Source: Metallyticus violacea
Taxonomy: Eukaryota; Arthropoda; Insecta; Mantodea; Metallyticidae
NCBI GenBank assembly: GCA_030762175.1
Contig: CM060846.1
Location: 237,768,512-237,832,511 of the forward strand
Direction: 5' to 3'
DNA length: 64,000 bases
The notes beneath the pieces were generated by a model that saw only the letters and a program-made list of their open reading frames with translations, was not told where the DNA came from and searched no databases. Of the stretch, positions 23,963-38,900 are shown in pieces (position 1 is the first letter of the stretch; every line of letters begins with the position of its first letter). A program made the translations under genes and the position numbers.

Positions 23963-26900
23963 CTAAAAAGGAAGAAGAAAAATAATCTTTATTACTTTCA
24001 TAAATTAAGAGTATACCAACTTCAAAATTTCACATTATTGTTTTATAAACTCAGCATGTTATAAGATCATATCATTCAACATAAAGATTAAGTGTAAATA
24101 ACTTTGCAGAAAAAAGTAGGATCCTGCAGGTATAAACATTTTTATTATATGCATTGTAATTAAAATTCATTTTTATTCCATTTATTAACAAATAAATTTA
24201 TACTGTACTAATTTGATGAATGTATTTTTTTGAATGGTGTTTAACACCCGTTTTACTACTGAGTCACCACAGGTGGTGGATACTGATGATACATGAGATA
24301 AAATGATATATTGGGAAAGGATTTTTTAAGGAAGAAAATATTCCAGGCCTAAGTTTAGGGTATCTCCCCGGCATTTGCCATTATGAAGACTGAGGAAAAC
24401 CCGGAAAAAAAATTTTCAGTCAGGGAGCACAGTCCTGGCGGGATTCGAACTCCAGACTTCTCGCTCACGAGTCTGCGCTTTATAAATGTACTTCCTTAAA
24501 TCATTTATATAAGAAATTATGAAAAACAGAATTTCTCACAGAAATTTAAATTGTCTAGAGTAAAGTTACTATGGAGAGGGCAAGGGATGATCTTTCTAAT
24601 TACAGTTATATATCTCTTTACAGAATATTTATTTCAAAGTATTTGAAATGTTATGTTCAATACATTTTATCAGTCTTCTGATGATTATGAAACATGTACC
24701 CTTTGCATTATCTGAATAATTTTACTACAGCCTTCTGAGAAAGATACATGCAATAAGAATGTTCTGTAATTTAGACAAGGAATTGCATTATGTTAAGAAT
24801 TCACCACCACCTTACATCATTTTATTCCTTATTTAGAGCATTGTTGAACTGAGATAAATCTTTGAATTCGCTTAATTAATATTAGTCAAACATATTCTAG
24901 TTTATTTATGAATTTTATGGTATTATTTTTTTTTGGTTGAAATAGTTAACCTTCTAAAACTGAAGTAATAATATGCAACCAATAATTTCTCAGGTTGACT
25001 GAGATTTTGTGAAAAGTTTTCTGTAAAAGAGTTCAGTTTTAACTCTGTAAAATAGCAAATGTTTCTTATTTTTATGACATAATCGATTTTTTGACCATTC
25101 AATAGACATTACAAACATCCTATTGGAAGAAAATACCTAAGCTGAGAAACCTGCCATAAAATACATTTAAACATTTAGATACCTCAACATTTAGAAATCA
25201 ACATTTGAAATTTTTGCAGCAGTTCATAACAGTAACTAGAATCTTTGCAACACCAATTATACTGGAAACACTAATAGTAGATTCACACAAGCTAACTGCC
25301 TTCATAAAATGATAAGATATACTACTCTTCTCTCAAGTTTTTGAAAATCTTTCAAAGTGGCAAATATTTTAAAAATAAAACCTTAGTTTCTAAATTCAGA
25401 GTCAATTTAACAGTATGACTTTTATTTTTCTTCAACAGCTGTTTTGACTCTATGAATGAAATGAGCAGAAAATATACCATTATAACTACCAATGAATGTT
25501 TTTCATTATTTTTATATTTGGATATAACTTTTATTTCTACTAACATTGTATTGGTGTATAATTTTAAATACTTTACCAATACATTCTATAACCCACAGTC
25601 TTTTTGAACAGCTATAAAGCATTAATTCATTTGTTCAAAAGAATCGGTGGCGGTAGACAGGAATTTGTGGTACATTGCTGGCCTAGTACTTAAGCAATTA
25701 AATGGGCAAACAACTCTTTAAAAGTTTCATATGATTAGGGCTAAAAATTTTAGACCCATTCTGAATAACCTGAAACATATTGATATTTTCCGTAAATTGT
25801 AGACAAAATTCAAACAGACGCGTGCTCTTTTGGCCTAAAAATCAAGAGAATGTATTAATTTTTGTTTAATGTTCATGGGATTCTCTAAAAGGGATCTGAA
25901 AATCCAAGCTCTACATATACAATGTCTCGTAAACTACTTGACCTTTTGCAAAAGCCTCAATGACATTCAAGTTTTATTATCTTGATGTCAATAAATACAG
26001 TTCAATTAAAAAAAGTAACTTAACTTTGATCTAGAAATAAAGTTTTATCACTATTTGGAACTGCTGTATGGCCTACGTTGATGAGCCCTTGTATGAGCTT
26101 CACTTTGGTGAAAACAGTGCGTCAGTAGCACCTCTCGTTTCAGATATATATGTGGCGGTAGTTTAAGGGGATTCATGCTGTTTACATATATAGTATATGC
26201 TAAATAAAGAATGCACTCTCGAAGAAAACACGAAAAAAAGCTCAAATATGATCAATAAAATACTGTAAGAAGGAAAAGTATATATTAAAAATACACGAGA
26301 ACAGGGAGATAAAACCGGACTTTGTCGAATGTCAGTTTTACTTCTAAATTTAATTTCCTAGATTAAAAATAAAATAATCATAAACACCAAGAAGTCTTCT
26401 GCCTTTAAACTTCAAAATATTGTGCTACTTGTGAGATTATTTCAGTAATTTATTTATTTCAGCATCTCTAGTGCTTACAAGTATTATACTTGTACTTACG
26501 AATTTTTGAGAAATTAATCCTCACGTATAAAAATAATTTTACCTCTGTAAATATTGGGGAAGCGTCTGCGAAAATACACGACTGCTGGAAGCTGAGTTAC
26601 TCCCCATTTTCTTGCATACCGAGGATCTCCCATTTTCAGGAATATTATATCTAAATTATCTGTTTCACTATCAATTTTTTCCATGATATCCAGCACTTCA
26701 TCACTTTCCTCTGCCTCGGGGTCATCTAAAACAGAAAAGAAAGATATTTACAACTTTAATCTATTCATTTAATGCTTTCTGAACTCAAAGAAACTAAATT
26801 CATAACAACATTTTGAATGTTTCTTTAAGTGAGTCATACAGCAGAATTGGTATTGTTCAATTGGCTAGCTGTGTTGCCAGCAGATACTCTTTTATTTCTT

Positions 26901-29900
26901 TTTAGGGATGAAAAGCTTCTCTCAACATTTATGGTGATGGAAGAAAAATTTACAATTAATTTAGCGAACTTGTAAACTTCAATGCGCACAGTAAGGATTG
27001 CTTTAATTTCAAATACTTTGAAATGGTTTGCACTGTTTTTGAGAGAATGATTAAGGGCATGTAACACTTTCAGTTCACTTTTGAACGCACTGAATTTTAC
27101 AAAGTTCGTATTCAGATGGAATATTATGTGGTTGACTGTTAGCAGCATTTTGTGCTGCTCTACATTCTTTTCTCCAACATACATAGATCGCTCAATACAA
27201 AAATGCACAAAATACTGCTCAACCCTACAAGAGCTTACTTAGTACTTAACTATTGTATAGCCTTTTATCAATTACTTTTTTTTATTAATTTGGTTTATTT
27301 ACGCTGTCTAACATCTCAATACCTCAGCGTCCCATTCTGATCAGGGCATGAAACGGCCGACAAATTTTGTTCAGAGGCCTCTTTTTTCCAGGCTTGAGGT
27401 TATATATCGTACCTTAAATGTACGACACGGGACCCACGGCTTTACTTCCCTGCCGAAGGAAGCCATAGCTAGGATTTTTAAGCCCGAAAAAATCCATCGG
27501 TTCTGGCCGGGATCGAATCCGCGATTTTGGGTTTAGGAGGCAAGTTTGGCCTTTTATCAATGCTATGATGTAATACATTACTTCCGAAGAAAAAGTGAGA
27601 CACAAAATGGTATTATATGGCGCAATCACAAACTTGTCGTCAATATAAGATTGAAATAAAGAGTTGGTAAATGATACTTAAATATGCAACATGGGCTATG
27701 TATATTGAATATCAGAGGTATATGTATCACCGAATCCAGAGACAACTGGAAGTTTTATTGTCATTTTCGTGTTTAGCACCTTAAAATTAGTAAACATTTC
27801 AAATTTCATTTTAGGGACTAAGTGTGTGTTGACCAGTGATATTTTAGAATGCTATACTGCTGAAATTGCTGAGTGCGACTTTATCTCTGAGCTCATGTTG
27901 GGAATACTTTTGGGATCATAATATTGGTTTAACTTCTGTCTCATGTGATCACCAGCCACAAACACTGTAATTTTTTTGGTTATGTGTATATTGAAAAAAT
28001 GAGTTTTCATTTCCCTTCTAGCGATTCAAAGATCAAAAACTGAAGCTAAAAATTCTTAGAAGTCCAAGGTTATTTATAATTTTTTTTCCAAAATGTAACG
28101 TAGAAGAAAATCTAATAATGACTGAATATAAATTGTTATCCAACTTTAAATGTTTTAAAACCTTTTAAGTATAATTAAACATAAAACTTCGTATGCATAA
28201 AAATTTTAAAAAAATAATTGTATTGTGTTGGCTGCACAAAATAAATTTAACTATGGGAACCTTCTGAACAAAGCATAAAGAATATTATCCCGTCCAACAA
28301 AAAGGTAGAAAAGTACCAGATAAATTGTTTCGATTGTGATCGTATACATTGTTCTGCATATACGAGGGTAGGTCCATGAGTTTCCGGCCTAACCATTTTC
28401 TAGGTATGATAAACACAAAAACTATATTTAATTTTTAATATAATTACCCTTTATTGCAATACACTTCTCGCGCATTTGAATTAACATTTCCACCACTCCC
28501 CCCCCCCCAAATATTCACAAGTCTTGTCTGAAAAATGGGCATAAACAGCATCCATCACTTATTCGTCACACATAAATTACCTTCCACGAAGGTGCTTCTT
28601 GATTTTTGAGAAGAGGAAATAATCACTGGGAACTAGATCTGGGCTGTTGGGTGAATGGTCGATCTGCTTGAAGTCATTTCTTCACATTTTCCTTTGCAAC
28701 AGGAGCTGCGTGTACGGGCGCGTTGTCGTGAAGAAGGCGCACACCCACTCAGTTTTCCTCGCTTTTTCTCTTTGATGGAAGCACGTAGTCTGTGCGGTTG
28801 GCCAGCATAGTACTCCCCATTCACTGTGGTGTTCCTGTCCTTGAAATCAATAAAGAGTATTCCTTCACAGTTCCAAATGATTGTGGTCATGATTTTCTTG
28901 GTTGACTGAATGATCTTCGCCTTTAGAAGTGGTGTTTCGCCAGATTTACGTCACTTCATTGATTCTCTTTTGGACAAGTGATCACAGTAGATGACCATAG
29001 TTTCATCTCCTGTAACAATGGTTTGCAGAACTTATCTCTCGTTGCCACGGCAGAGCTCCAAAAATGCCTTACAATAAATGACTCGTTGCTACATTTGGAC
29101 TGAAGAAAGAAGTCTAGGCACCAACATTGTTCATATTTGAACGTTCATGAAAAATTCGAAGTACTGTTGTTTTAGAAAGGCCCAACCCTGCTGCTATTTC
29201 TGTAACTTTGAGCCGCCGGTCTTCCATAATTTATCCTTCCACAAGAGCGATGTTTTCAGGAGTGAGCACCTACAAGGGCCGACCTGCACGCTCTTCGTCT
29301 TCAATGCTTTCTCGACCCATTCGAAAAGCGTTGACCAATTCATTTTTGAAATAGAATATGAGGGGATGCTTCCCCATATACACCGTTTAATTACTGTTTA
29401 ATTTCATTTGGAGTAAATCCTTCTTTTGTGAAGTACTTAATAACAACTCAATATGCCATTTTGAACATGTCACAATCTTCTAGACATAGCCTTCTTTATG
29501 CAACTATATCTGAACAACTGAACATAGCGGAGCGGAAATTACAGCTGCAAATATTTACTTAACAAATAAGGTATGACACCAGACAAGGATTTTGTGAAGG
29601 CGATACTCCTTATCGGCGAGACCGGAAAATTATAGACCTACACTCATTTATAGCAGTACAATAAGAAATTTGTAGACAACAGTAAAAGAATACTTTAGAA
29701 ATGTTAGATATAAACAGGTGGATAAATCAACAATTGCAGATAATTTTTGGATTTACAATCATGATATCTCAAAAGAAACCAGACTGTTGAAAGCTACCTA
29801 CATTCCCCCGGGGAATTAGCAATATGGGAAACGATTTTCGTTTTAAAGAATAATGCATAGTGTTATGAATTTTGACATCCAGTCAATAGATTTCCTATAT

Positions 29901-32900
29901 TGCTGTATATTGGAACCACCAGAGGTCACATTGTCAACTACCAGTGTTAGTGGATCCCCAACTGAAGATGAGAGCAAAAGCTCTTGAAACATATTCTGAC
30001 AAATTATTCAGTTAGTCAAGTATACTGTCACCAATACAGACTTATTTATGTATAAAATTAATCATATTCACTGTGTCTAACTTCTATCAATTTTACAATA
30101 AAACTTTGTGACTTGTTTGGATTGTCATATTTCTGTAAACTTGATTTGCAACCATTTTATGAAGTTTTAAACACATCCAGATTTTATTCTTTATTATAAT
30201 CTTATATACCCATTCAATTTCTGTTGGGTGTTATGTTTAGAAACCCATATCTAAATAGAAATTTATTTTATTTGCTATTCACAAATTTTGCTCTCTGCAC
30301 AAACTGTGGACAAATGCATTTATTTTGTAAATGATAAAATAGGTGCTAAGAAAATCTACAATATAGAGCAGCATGACCTATAAGTTATTACAAACAAATC
30401 TTTTGAAAATAAGCAGTGCAATACACATTTGTCAAGCGTATGAACATAGTCAATTTGGTATTTAATTTATATCCCCTTATCATATTACTTTTCTGGTTGC
30501 AGTTAACTGTGAAATGTTCAATTTCAATTTTGGCAATGTATGCATTTGACATTTGATTTGGTTGCTGTTCTTACTGAGTGTTAGTTAAAAAGGGTCTTCT
30601 GCAAGAATACATGTATTTACCAAAATATTTCTCTTCATCTTTAAGATGAATGAAATGAATTTATCGTGACAGAAAAGAGCAGAAAATCCATCATCAGCTA
30701 AAGCTAAGAAATTCACCAAAGCCTATGCAGGCACTTAGCACCTGAATACCAACATAGGTCATTAAGGTGCAAATGCATACATGGGAGGTCTGAGATTCGA
30801 TTTCTGCAAGAACCATCCTCCCTTATTGCAGATTCTTCTCAATTCTCATAAATGGAAAATGCTAAAAAGGTACAATAATCTTAGAGCTGGAATGCTTCCT
30901 TCCCTAAAAAAGTCATTTCCCAACCTATAATTTCATCCCCCATTTCAGCAATAAAAACAGGAAATAAACAATATTATAGTAACTTGAACCACAAAAGTAA
31001 ATTGGTTTTGCTTAAAATTATTTAAAAAAATTAGCTAAAATTTGATCACAATACTCTAAATTTACTTTATGGTAATTAGTGGTAGGGATACTCTAATAAC
31101 ACTTACAGAAGCACACAGCCAGGAATTCATTTTCCTCCAGAAGTTTGTCCAACATTTTTCTATTAACCTCCTCAATTTCATTCTTTACTTCAAAAATATC
31201 CTGAGAAGTGAGCCAGGACAATATTTTTTCTTCATCATGTAAATCACCTGAAAATGTAGTATTATATTTTAACAATGTGCTTAGTAAGAAACAGCAAGGA
31301 GATAAAACTAGATTACTCTTTTTTAAATATTCTGTAAATTTATCTGCAAAATAATTATTATGCTTACCGTCATAAATTAATGGAACTCTCTTCCGGAAGT
31401 ATACTAAAGATGGGGTGTTAAGAATTTCATACTTTGCTGCTGCTTCTGGTTGATCAATTTTCACCATGTCAATACCTGAAACATGGAATAGAAAATGCTT
31501 AGGACACATTCTAATTGAAGTCACACAAGAGGTAAGTTTGAATTTAGTATAAGAGAGTATTTGGAAAGTTATTCAACATGCTACCAATTTGTGTGTGTGT
31601 GTGTGTGAAAATTACCCATTTGCACAATATATATCAGACTGAATTGAAATAATTCACTTCATTTTTGCATGTAAGAAAATCATTAGAGATAGAAGTAAAA
31701 AATGAAAGACAAAGCTAATATTTTAATTGTACACACAATTATATGCACAATTTTAGTGTGTTTTTAGCACCTTTGCATTGATTGAAGCAATGACCGAGGA
31801 AGATCAGTGCTTATATCCTCATCCTCACTCATGCTATCATCTTGCTTCTGATATAATATTACTACATAGTTTTGCATTAACATTTTCAAACATTCAATTT
31901 TTTGAGATGCAAGATCTTGGTTTCAGAAACTTCACGTTATTTGTACATAATTAAAGATGCCTGTCAATAAAAGAAAACTGGCTTAACAGTAGATAAAGTA
32001 ACAGTAAACTGAGACAGCATGGAACATTCATGTGTCAAAATTGAGTTATATTTTGTTTGAATTGTTTCATGTGAAGTTTGTTTTACAAACAATTTGACAA
32101 TTTATTGCCTTTGGCCAAAATGATAGCTCATTATTGTAAACAACTTTGTTGGACTATTTGAAACCCAGCAACTACCAATTGCAAATTCTTAAAGAAAAAC
32201 TGTGCAGTGGTCAAACTGACCCATCTCACCATTCTAAGTATATTATATATTATGTCCATGAAAACAAATATTTTTCATATTCTGGCATATATTGGTAATG
32301 AGTAAAGAAAATTAGTAAAATTAATGAAATTTGATGGATAAAGAATGAAAACTGCATGAATTATAAAAAAATTAATTCAAATGACTTAGTTTGGTATTTT
32401 ATTTTTGGTTATTTACTTTCAGAATAACAAATTTAGCCTCTCTCACCATTCTAAGTATATTACATATTATGTCCATTAAAAGAAAATGTTTTGCATATTT
32501 TAGTATATGTTGGTAGAGGGGAATAAAACTGATAAAAGTAATGAAATTTGGTGGGAAGAGAATAAACACTATGAGGATCATTACAATTAAACTCAATTCT
32601 TGGTTAGTATGAACCTGTCTGCCAATTTAGTATTAAGAAACAATTTTGGAAAATGTGTCTAATATATAAAATTACTTTGTTATATTCTTAGAAAATATGC
32701 TGTCTATAACTTTGTGTATGTGTATGTATATATACTTGTGTATTTTATATATATACAATGTAATTTTGGTATATTAGATGCATTTTCCAAAATTGTTTCT
32801 TAACACTAGAATGGAAGACAGGGTCAAAATAACCAAGAATTGAGCTTAATTTTAATAATTCTTGTAGTGTTTGTTGTATGTATATATTTATCATGAATAT

Positions 32901-35900
32901 TTGATAAGTGTAATGTATATTTAAGTGTTTTAAGAAACTATTTCAAAGAAGGAAAACATTGAAATATTTTACAAATATGGGCACATTGTATGGTTTCTTT
33001 GTATATTTGCTTCTTATCTATATTACATCTTCAATTCACTTAAAAGATTTCTCTGTTATGCAGATTTAAATTCAGATCTAGAATAAAAAGGACAAAGCCA
33101 TGTATTCATTAAAATTCAAATGAATAAATAATATGAAAAAACAGAATTAATTAAATGGTAAGTTGTTGTTATAATGTCATTTCAAAATATATAATATACC
33201 TATACTCAGTTTTGCTATTATAAACACAGGCAGTAATGAGCTAATATACAAACCATGGCTATAGTGCTGTTTATAGCTCAGTGCTTGCACAAGAATATAC
33301 TAATTGCCCACTGGTGTACAAAAATAAGCAATAAAAAATTTAACTACTAGCCTCTATATTTTTTCCAGCTACGTACAATTTACTAGTAACAGACGTGCTA
33401 TCTCACACAGATATAGGCCACTCCATGATACAATAAGATGCAATTTACAGCTTAAATGCAGCTTCCAATATTCTGAATATATTATTGGGAGAAAGAATGT
33501 TTCACATGAATTTATTTTAGTAGTTGTTAAAATAGAAATATACTTCTATACATAAATGTTACATCACAAATAATATCTCTAAAATTACTGCTTAAGAAAG
33601 GTGCTTTCACCAATGCACTTCTTCTTATTAGTATCATAAATGGTCTCTTTGCTATGTGTGATATTATATTACTTCTCCATTTAATATGGTATAAATTCTA
33701 ATAATTCCATTTTATTATTTTATTAAACAGTGTCATTGTACAAGAATGTATTATGTGAATACTTGTTTCCAGATCAAAGCTTTAGCATCATTATATTTTA
33801 TTATATTTTCTGATTTCTTTGTATATAAACAGAGAAAGCATTAGAGAAATTTTACTTTTGTTTCAGTTAAAATTGTGTATCAGATATATTTCTTAATATT
33901 TGTACTACATTTTGAGGCTGCTTCTAAATGTGCCTTTATGCTCATTTGCACTTGCAAAGAGTAGATATATAGACATGAACGTTATGTAATATTTTTATTA
34001 ATAAAGCATACATGATTAGTAAAATAAATGCATAGTATAAATATTTTCTGTCTGACTATTATCTTGATTATATACATTTTTAAAATTAAGTTATAAGATA
34101 TTACATTTCTGATTATTAGAATCAGATATACTATAATTGTTTTAAGATATCATATCTTAAATGTTATTAAGGAAAATATTCATGAATTCAGTTTCAATTT
34201 ACATACTTTAGGGTACAAGCAGCAAAAATCTTATTAATTATTAAGGTGAATAAATTATTTGAAATTTAAATTAAGTATACATGCTGTATAGCTACAGAGT
34301 AAAATTCTAATGGATATGTACCATATTCATCTGCTTCTCCATCTATCAGCTCCAAATGTTCTAGAATATCTTCACACTCTGGACAGTCCTCATCAACTGA
34401 AAAAGTTAGAGTAAATGGAAATTAAAACATAAACTTCTTATGTAAATCAAAATATTTAGTCAGAAATATATTTATAAATTATAATTATTATAAAAATTGT
34501 ATAGTATTATATAAATATAATATTTTGATTTATTATACTATCAAAAAGAGCTTATTTTACCTTCTCAGAATAGCACCTTCTTGAATTTTGAGATTGGTAT
34601 GTAATAAAAACCACAATTTTGTTCTGTATTCAGCAATAAAAACATAAATTTAACAATAGAACTGCAGCTGGCTCAATAGTTAATTCTTTCATTTATTGCT
34701 ATTTCATATTTGTTTCTAGAATGCTAAGATTATAGACCTTTCATTAATAAAGGCTGCTAAATAGCACATTTAATTTCACTTACCATGGGGCACCCTCCCA
34801 AGAGAGAAATTTGGATTTATATAGAATTGCAGCCGAGTCAGTAATCATATAGCTTGTTGCTTATTGGCAGCAGTTGAGGGGATGAAAGTTTACAATAGAC
34901 AAGATATAGTCAGGCATACAAGTATCACATAGTTTGGTAAAAATAATTCAACATGGCAATCTAATTACATAAACCGTTATGATAACTTTGCATTTATTAT
35001 GACCACATGTCCAAACAGAACAGAACATCCTTAATGCTCTTCATGAAATTTTGAATCATGAACGTGAAGGCAAATCATTGGACCTTTTGCCTGATGAAGA
35101 ATGGCAACAATCTGCAGCTGCATTCTCTTCATCGGCTGAAGATAAGAGTAGGTCATTTGTTGGTCTAATTAGTAATAGTGTAGCAGATATGTACTTTTAT
35201 ATTTTTTTGTTTATAGATTAGAATAATTGTCCTACATTAATGTGTCAAATTGTTAACACTAGCTCCACTTACTTTTTTAAAACTTTGGAGTTTTAAAAGT
35301 TTCCAAAGTTTTAAAAAATTAAGTGGAACTAGTGTTAACAATTTGACATATTAATGTAGGATATATTACCATTCCATTGTCTACAGATTCATAAGTACAT
35401 TTTTACTTAATTATAGAATAATTATGTTTGTGTGTTTATGCTTTACTTAGTTGCTGTAAATCTACCATTACAATGTTCATAAAGAAATCACTAAATCTTA
35501 TTTATTCTAATATATTTATTATATAAAATGCATTTTATACATATTAACTATAATATTTAACCTTTGATTTTTGTCAAAACAGGTTGCTCAGATGCAGTAA
35601 CAGCTCATGGCCATAGAGGAGAGCAAGGCCATGGACCTGGACATGGGCATGAATGAGAACCTGGTCTAATTCAGTTCCCAGCTGGTATGGAAATTATATC
35701 TCCACATAGAACAACGTTGAAATGATAGGTAGTGCTTCAGCCGGTAGATATGGGCTGGTTTCAAAGATGTGCTGGCATCACATGAAAAACATAATCTGAT
35801 TGAGACTTGCATCAGTGCTTGGCAGCTTATGATAACATAAAATTTGAAGCTTTTGTAATTCACACTTGGACAGAAGCACATCAAGTTTTCAGTCAGATAA

Positions 35901-38900
35901 ATGGATTATGAAAATTGAAGGATCTGAAAGCTTTTATAGCTATAATGCACATCTGTGATGGCATAGGAGGTAAGGACTTTGAACTGGATTCAATGTGGTC
36001 AATAAAGGGGGGGGGGAGACTTTTGTGAAGACAACAATAGTCCATGACAGTTTTAGAGAAATAAAGCATTATTTGAGATTTGAAATTAGATCACAAGATT
36101 CAAGGGCTAAAAGAAGATTATGTTGCATTAGTATCAGAGATTTGGTACAACTTTATTACAAATATACAATGTAGCTGCATACTAGAACCTTACATAATGA
36201 TCAACAAACAACTCTTTCTTTCTAAATGCTGCTGCAGATTCATGCAGTTCATGGTCTCAAAACCAGACAAATATGGGCAAGTATTTTGGATGGCAGTTAG
36301 CAAAGAATCCAAATATAATGTGAACGCTTTTCATTATCTTGGAAAATGATGACAGTAGATCAAATAATGAGCATCTTGGTGATTTTATAGTCAACAAATT
36401 AATGCAATCTTATTTGAACAAGGGAAGAAATGTCACTTGTGACAAATTTTTCACCTTCTTGGGTCTTTCTGAGACCTTGAAAACAAATGCTACAAATATT
36501 GTGGGTACCATAAATTGATTTCAAAGGGAAATACAAATTTGTGTCATGAACCCAAAACAAGAACTATGCAGCACAATGTTGTTGAAGAAGAATGATATCA
36601 CTTTGGTTATTTGTCAGGGAAAGACTAACAAGAAAGTCATGCTTTACAGCAGCATACATCCTAATGTGAAACATTGGGGCTGGTTTAATAAAGAAGCCTG
36701 ATACATTAACATTTTACAATTAATCTAAATATGGAGTTGATATGATTAACCAAATGACTCACAAATACTCAGGCAAAGCATCATCCAGGCATTGGCCGAT
36801 TCACACATTTTACAATTTCCTGGATTTGGCTGGACTAAATGCCTGGGTATTGTATAATGCTCTCAATTAGGAAAGAAAATGACATGCAAAGACTTTCTTC
36901 TGCAGCTAAGGGGGGAACTTGCTGAGAAATATGAAGCATCAAGGAAGGCCAGTACCCCACATCATTGTTCCAGAAGACATCCCTGAGAGACAAAAAATGT
37001 GAATACATTGATTTATAAAATTTTTCTGCGCTGGAAACAAATCTTTTGTGAAGTACCATGTATGCTCTTTGTGTGAAGCCAACAAGCAAAGGAACCCAGT
37101 ATAATTTTGTAAGTTTTCTGAAAAGAATTCATACAAAGGCATTAATATTTTGTTCATATTTAAATAAAACATACAGCACAATAAAGAGTATTTTCATTGC
37201 ATGCAGTTACTACACCCAATGATATTAAATGCTAAAGTGGAAGTGTGGGTCATAACTGTCCCATCACCAGTTCTAGAGATCACAAAATATCACTAGTTCT
37301 AGAGCATTCTTATGACACAAATGACAGTTTATAGGTTTTGTAAATTTCTAGGTATAACTATTGATAAACTGTGAAAGTTCTATTATGACAGTCTTCATAT
37401 AAATACTTGTATTCTTGATGGTAGTATGTTACCATAATTTTTCTGTTGACAGTGTAGGCAGTTAGACTGTTGGTACACTTGGCTTATGGCTGTTTCATTT
37501 CACTGTAGTGTTTATTTACATGTCAAGAAGTTGTGTTTTCTATGTCACTATTACTCAAATTTCTTCCAATCAATGTCACATTAGTATAATAGAAATGCTG
37601 GAAGAAATGAATGCTTCAACCCAAAATGCTAATTTGCATCTGATGCATATTGATGCAGACAATTTTCCATTTAAAAGAAAATTCATAAATGTACTTTCAT
37701 GCCAATCTGAGCATTGATATTTCATGAATAAACTGAATTCTTTACTTTGTAATTCTTGATATAAGTTTCATTTTAATACAGCAGTTTTAACTGTTCTCTT
37801 ATAGTATTTGATTCTTTTTCATTTTTAAAAATAAAAGCATTATAAAAAACAAAAAATATATGTTTTAAATTTTAAAAATATAAGATTATAAAAAACCAAA
37901 AATATATATATGAGTGTGTTATATACAATTATACAATTAATATATATGTATATATATTAACAGTTTTGAAAAATAAATAAATAAAGTTCAAATTTAGAGC
38001 ATTTAAATCCTACCAAAAAGATACCATAGTAGTTTATATCATAAGATGTTTCCATTAAGTTCTGTACATTTCCTATAGTATAATATGACTGATGTAATTT
38101 CTTCATTTCCAAAATATACCAACATACAAATTGTTGTAGCTATAGTTAGTAATTTATTTTATACCTATCTGTGTACATTAAAGGTAATCTAGATGTTTTG
38201 TTGATTTATAAATTTGGGAAAAAATATTCTGTGTCTATCTTTAAACTCTGAATTTTGAAGTTTGTTTAAAATCTTTAAATTTACTTCATACAAAACACTG
38301 ATTTGGACATTGAAGCAGTACTATTTTAGAAATATGTGTACATTAGGTATTTCAAAATTTATTTGAAAATAAAATTACATTAGTTAAATCAATAAAAATT
38401 TCCATTATATCATAATATTCAAGTAGCAGCCTATGATAGATTTATAAATAACATAGTTACGCATTATATCAAAATAAAACTGGCTTGTAATATACATTTA
38501 TATGCTTGGTCTTATGAGTTTTACCACAAAATATTACATTTGAACCTATTTTATCCTTAGCATTAAATGTTTAATATGCAGAGACATAAATTATTATGTT
38601 ATGATACCAATATGCTGATCTATTATACTTTCCCTTATTTTACTGATTAAGAATTCCAGAATTTAACTAGTTTCATTTTTCGGATTATACACACCAATTG
38701 GAAAAAACACTGTATTTAATAGTAAAACTATTAATACTAGATGTATCAACAGAGCAAAAATCATAAAATCATTTTCATACTCTACTATATCATGTTTATA
38801 CATTTCTTTTCTATTCTTACCATACTTTTCAATAGGAGCAGTCATTGGTTCATAAAATATGGTGAACTTTTTTCAAGTTTGATTTAAGATCAGTGTTGAA

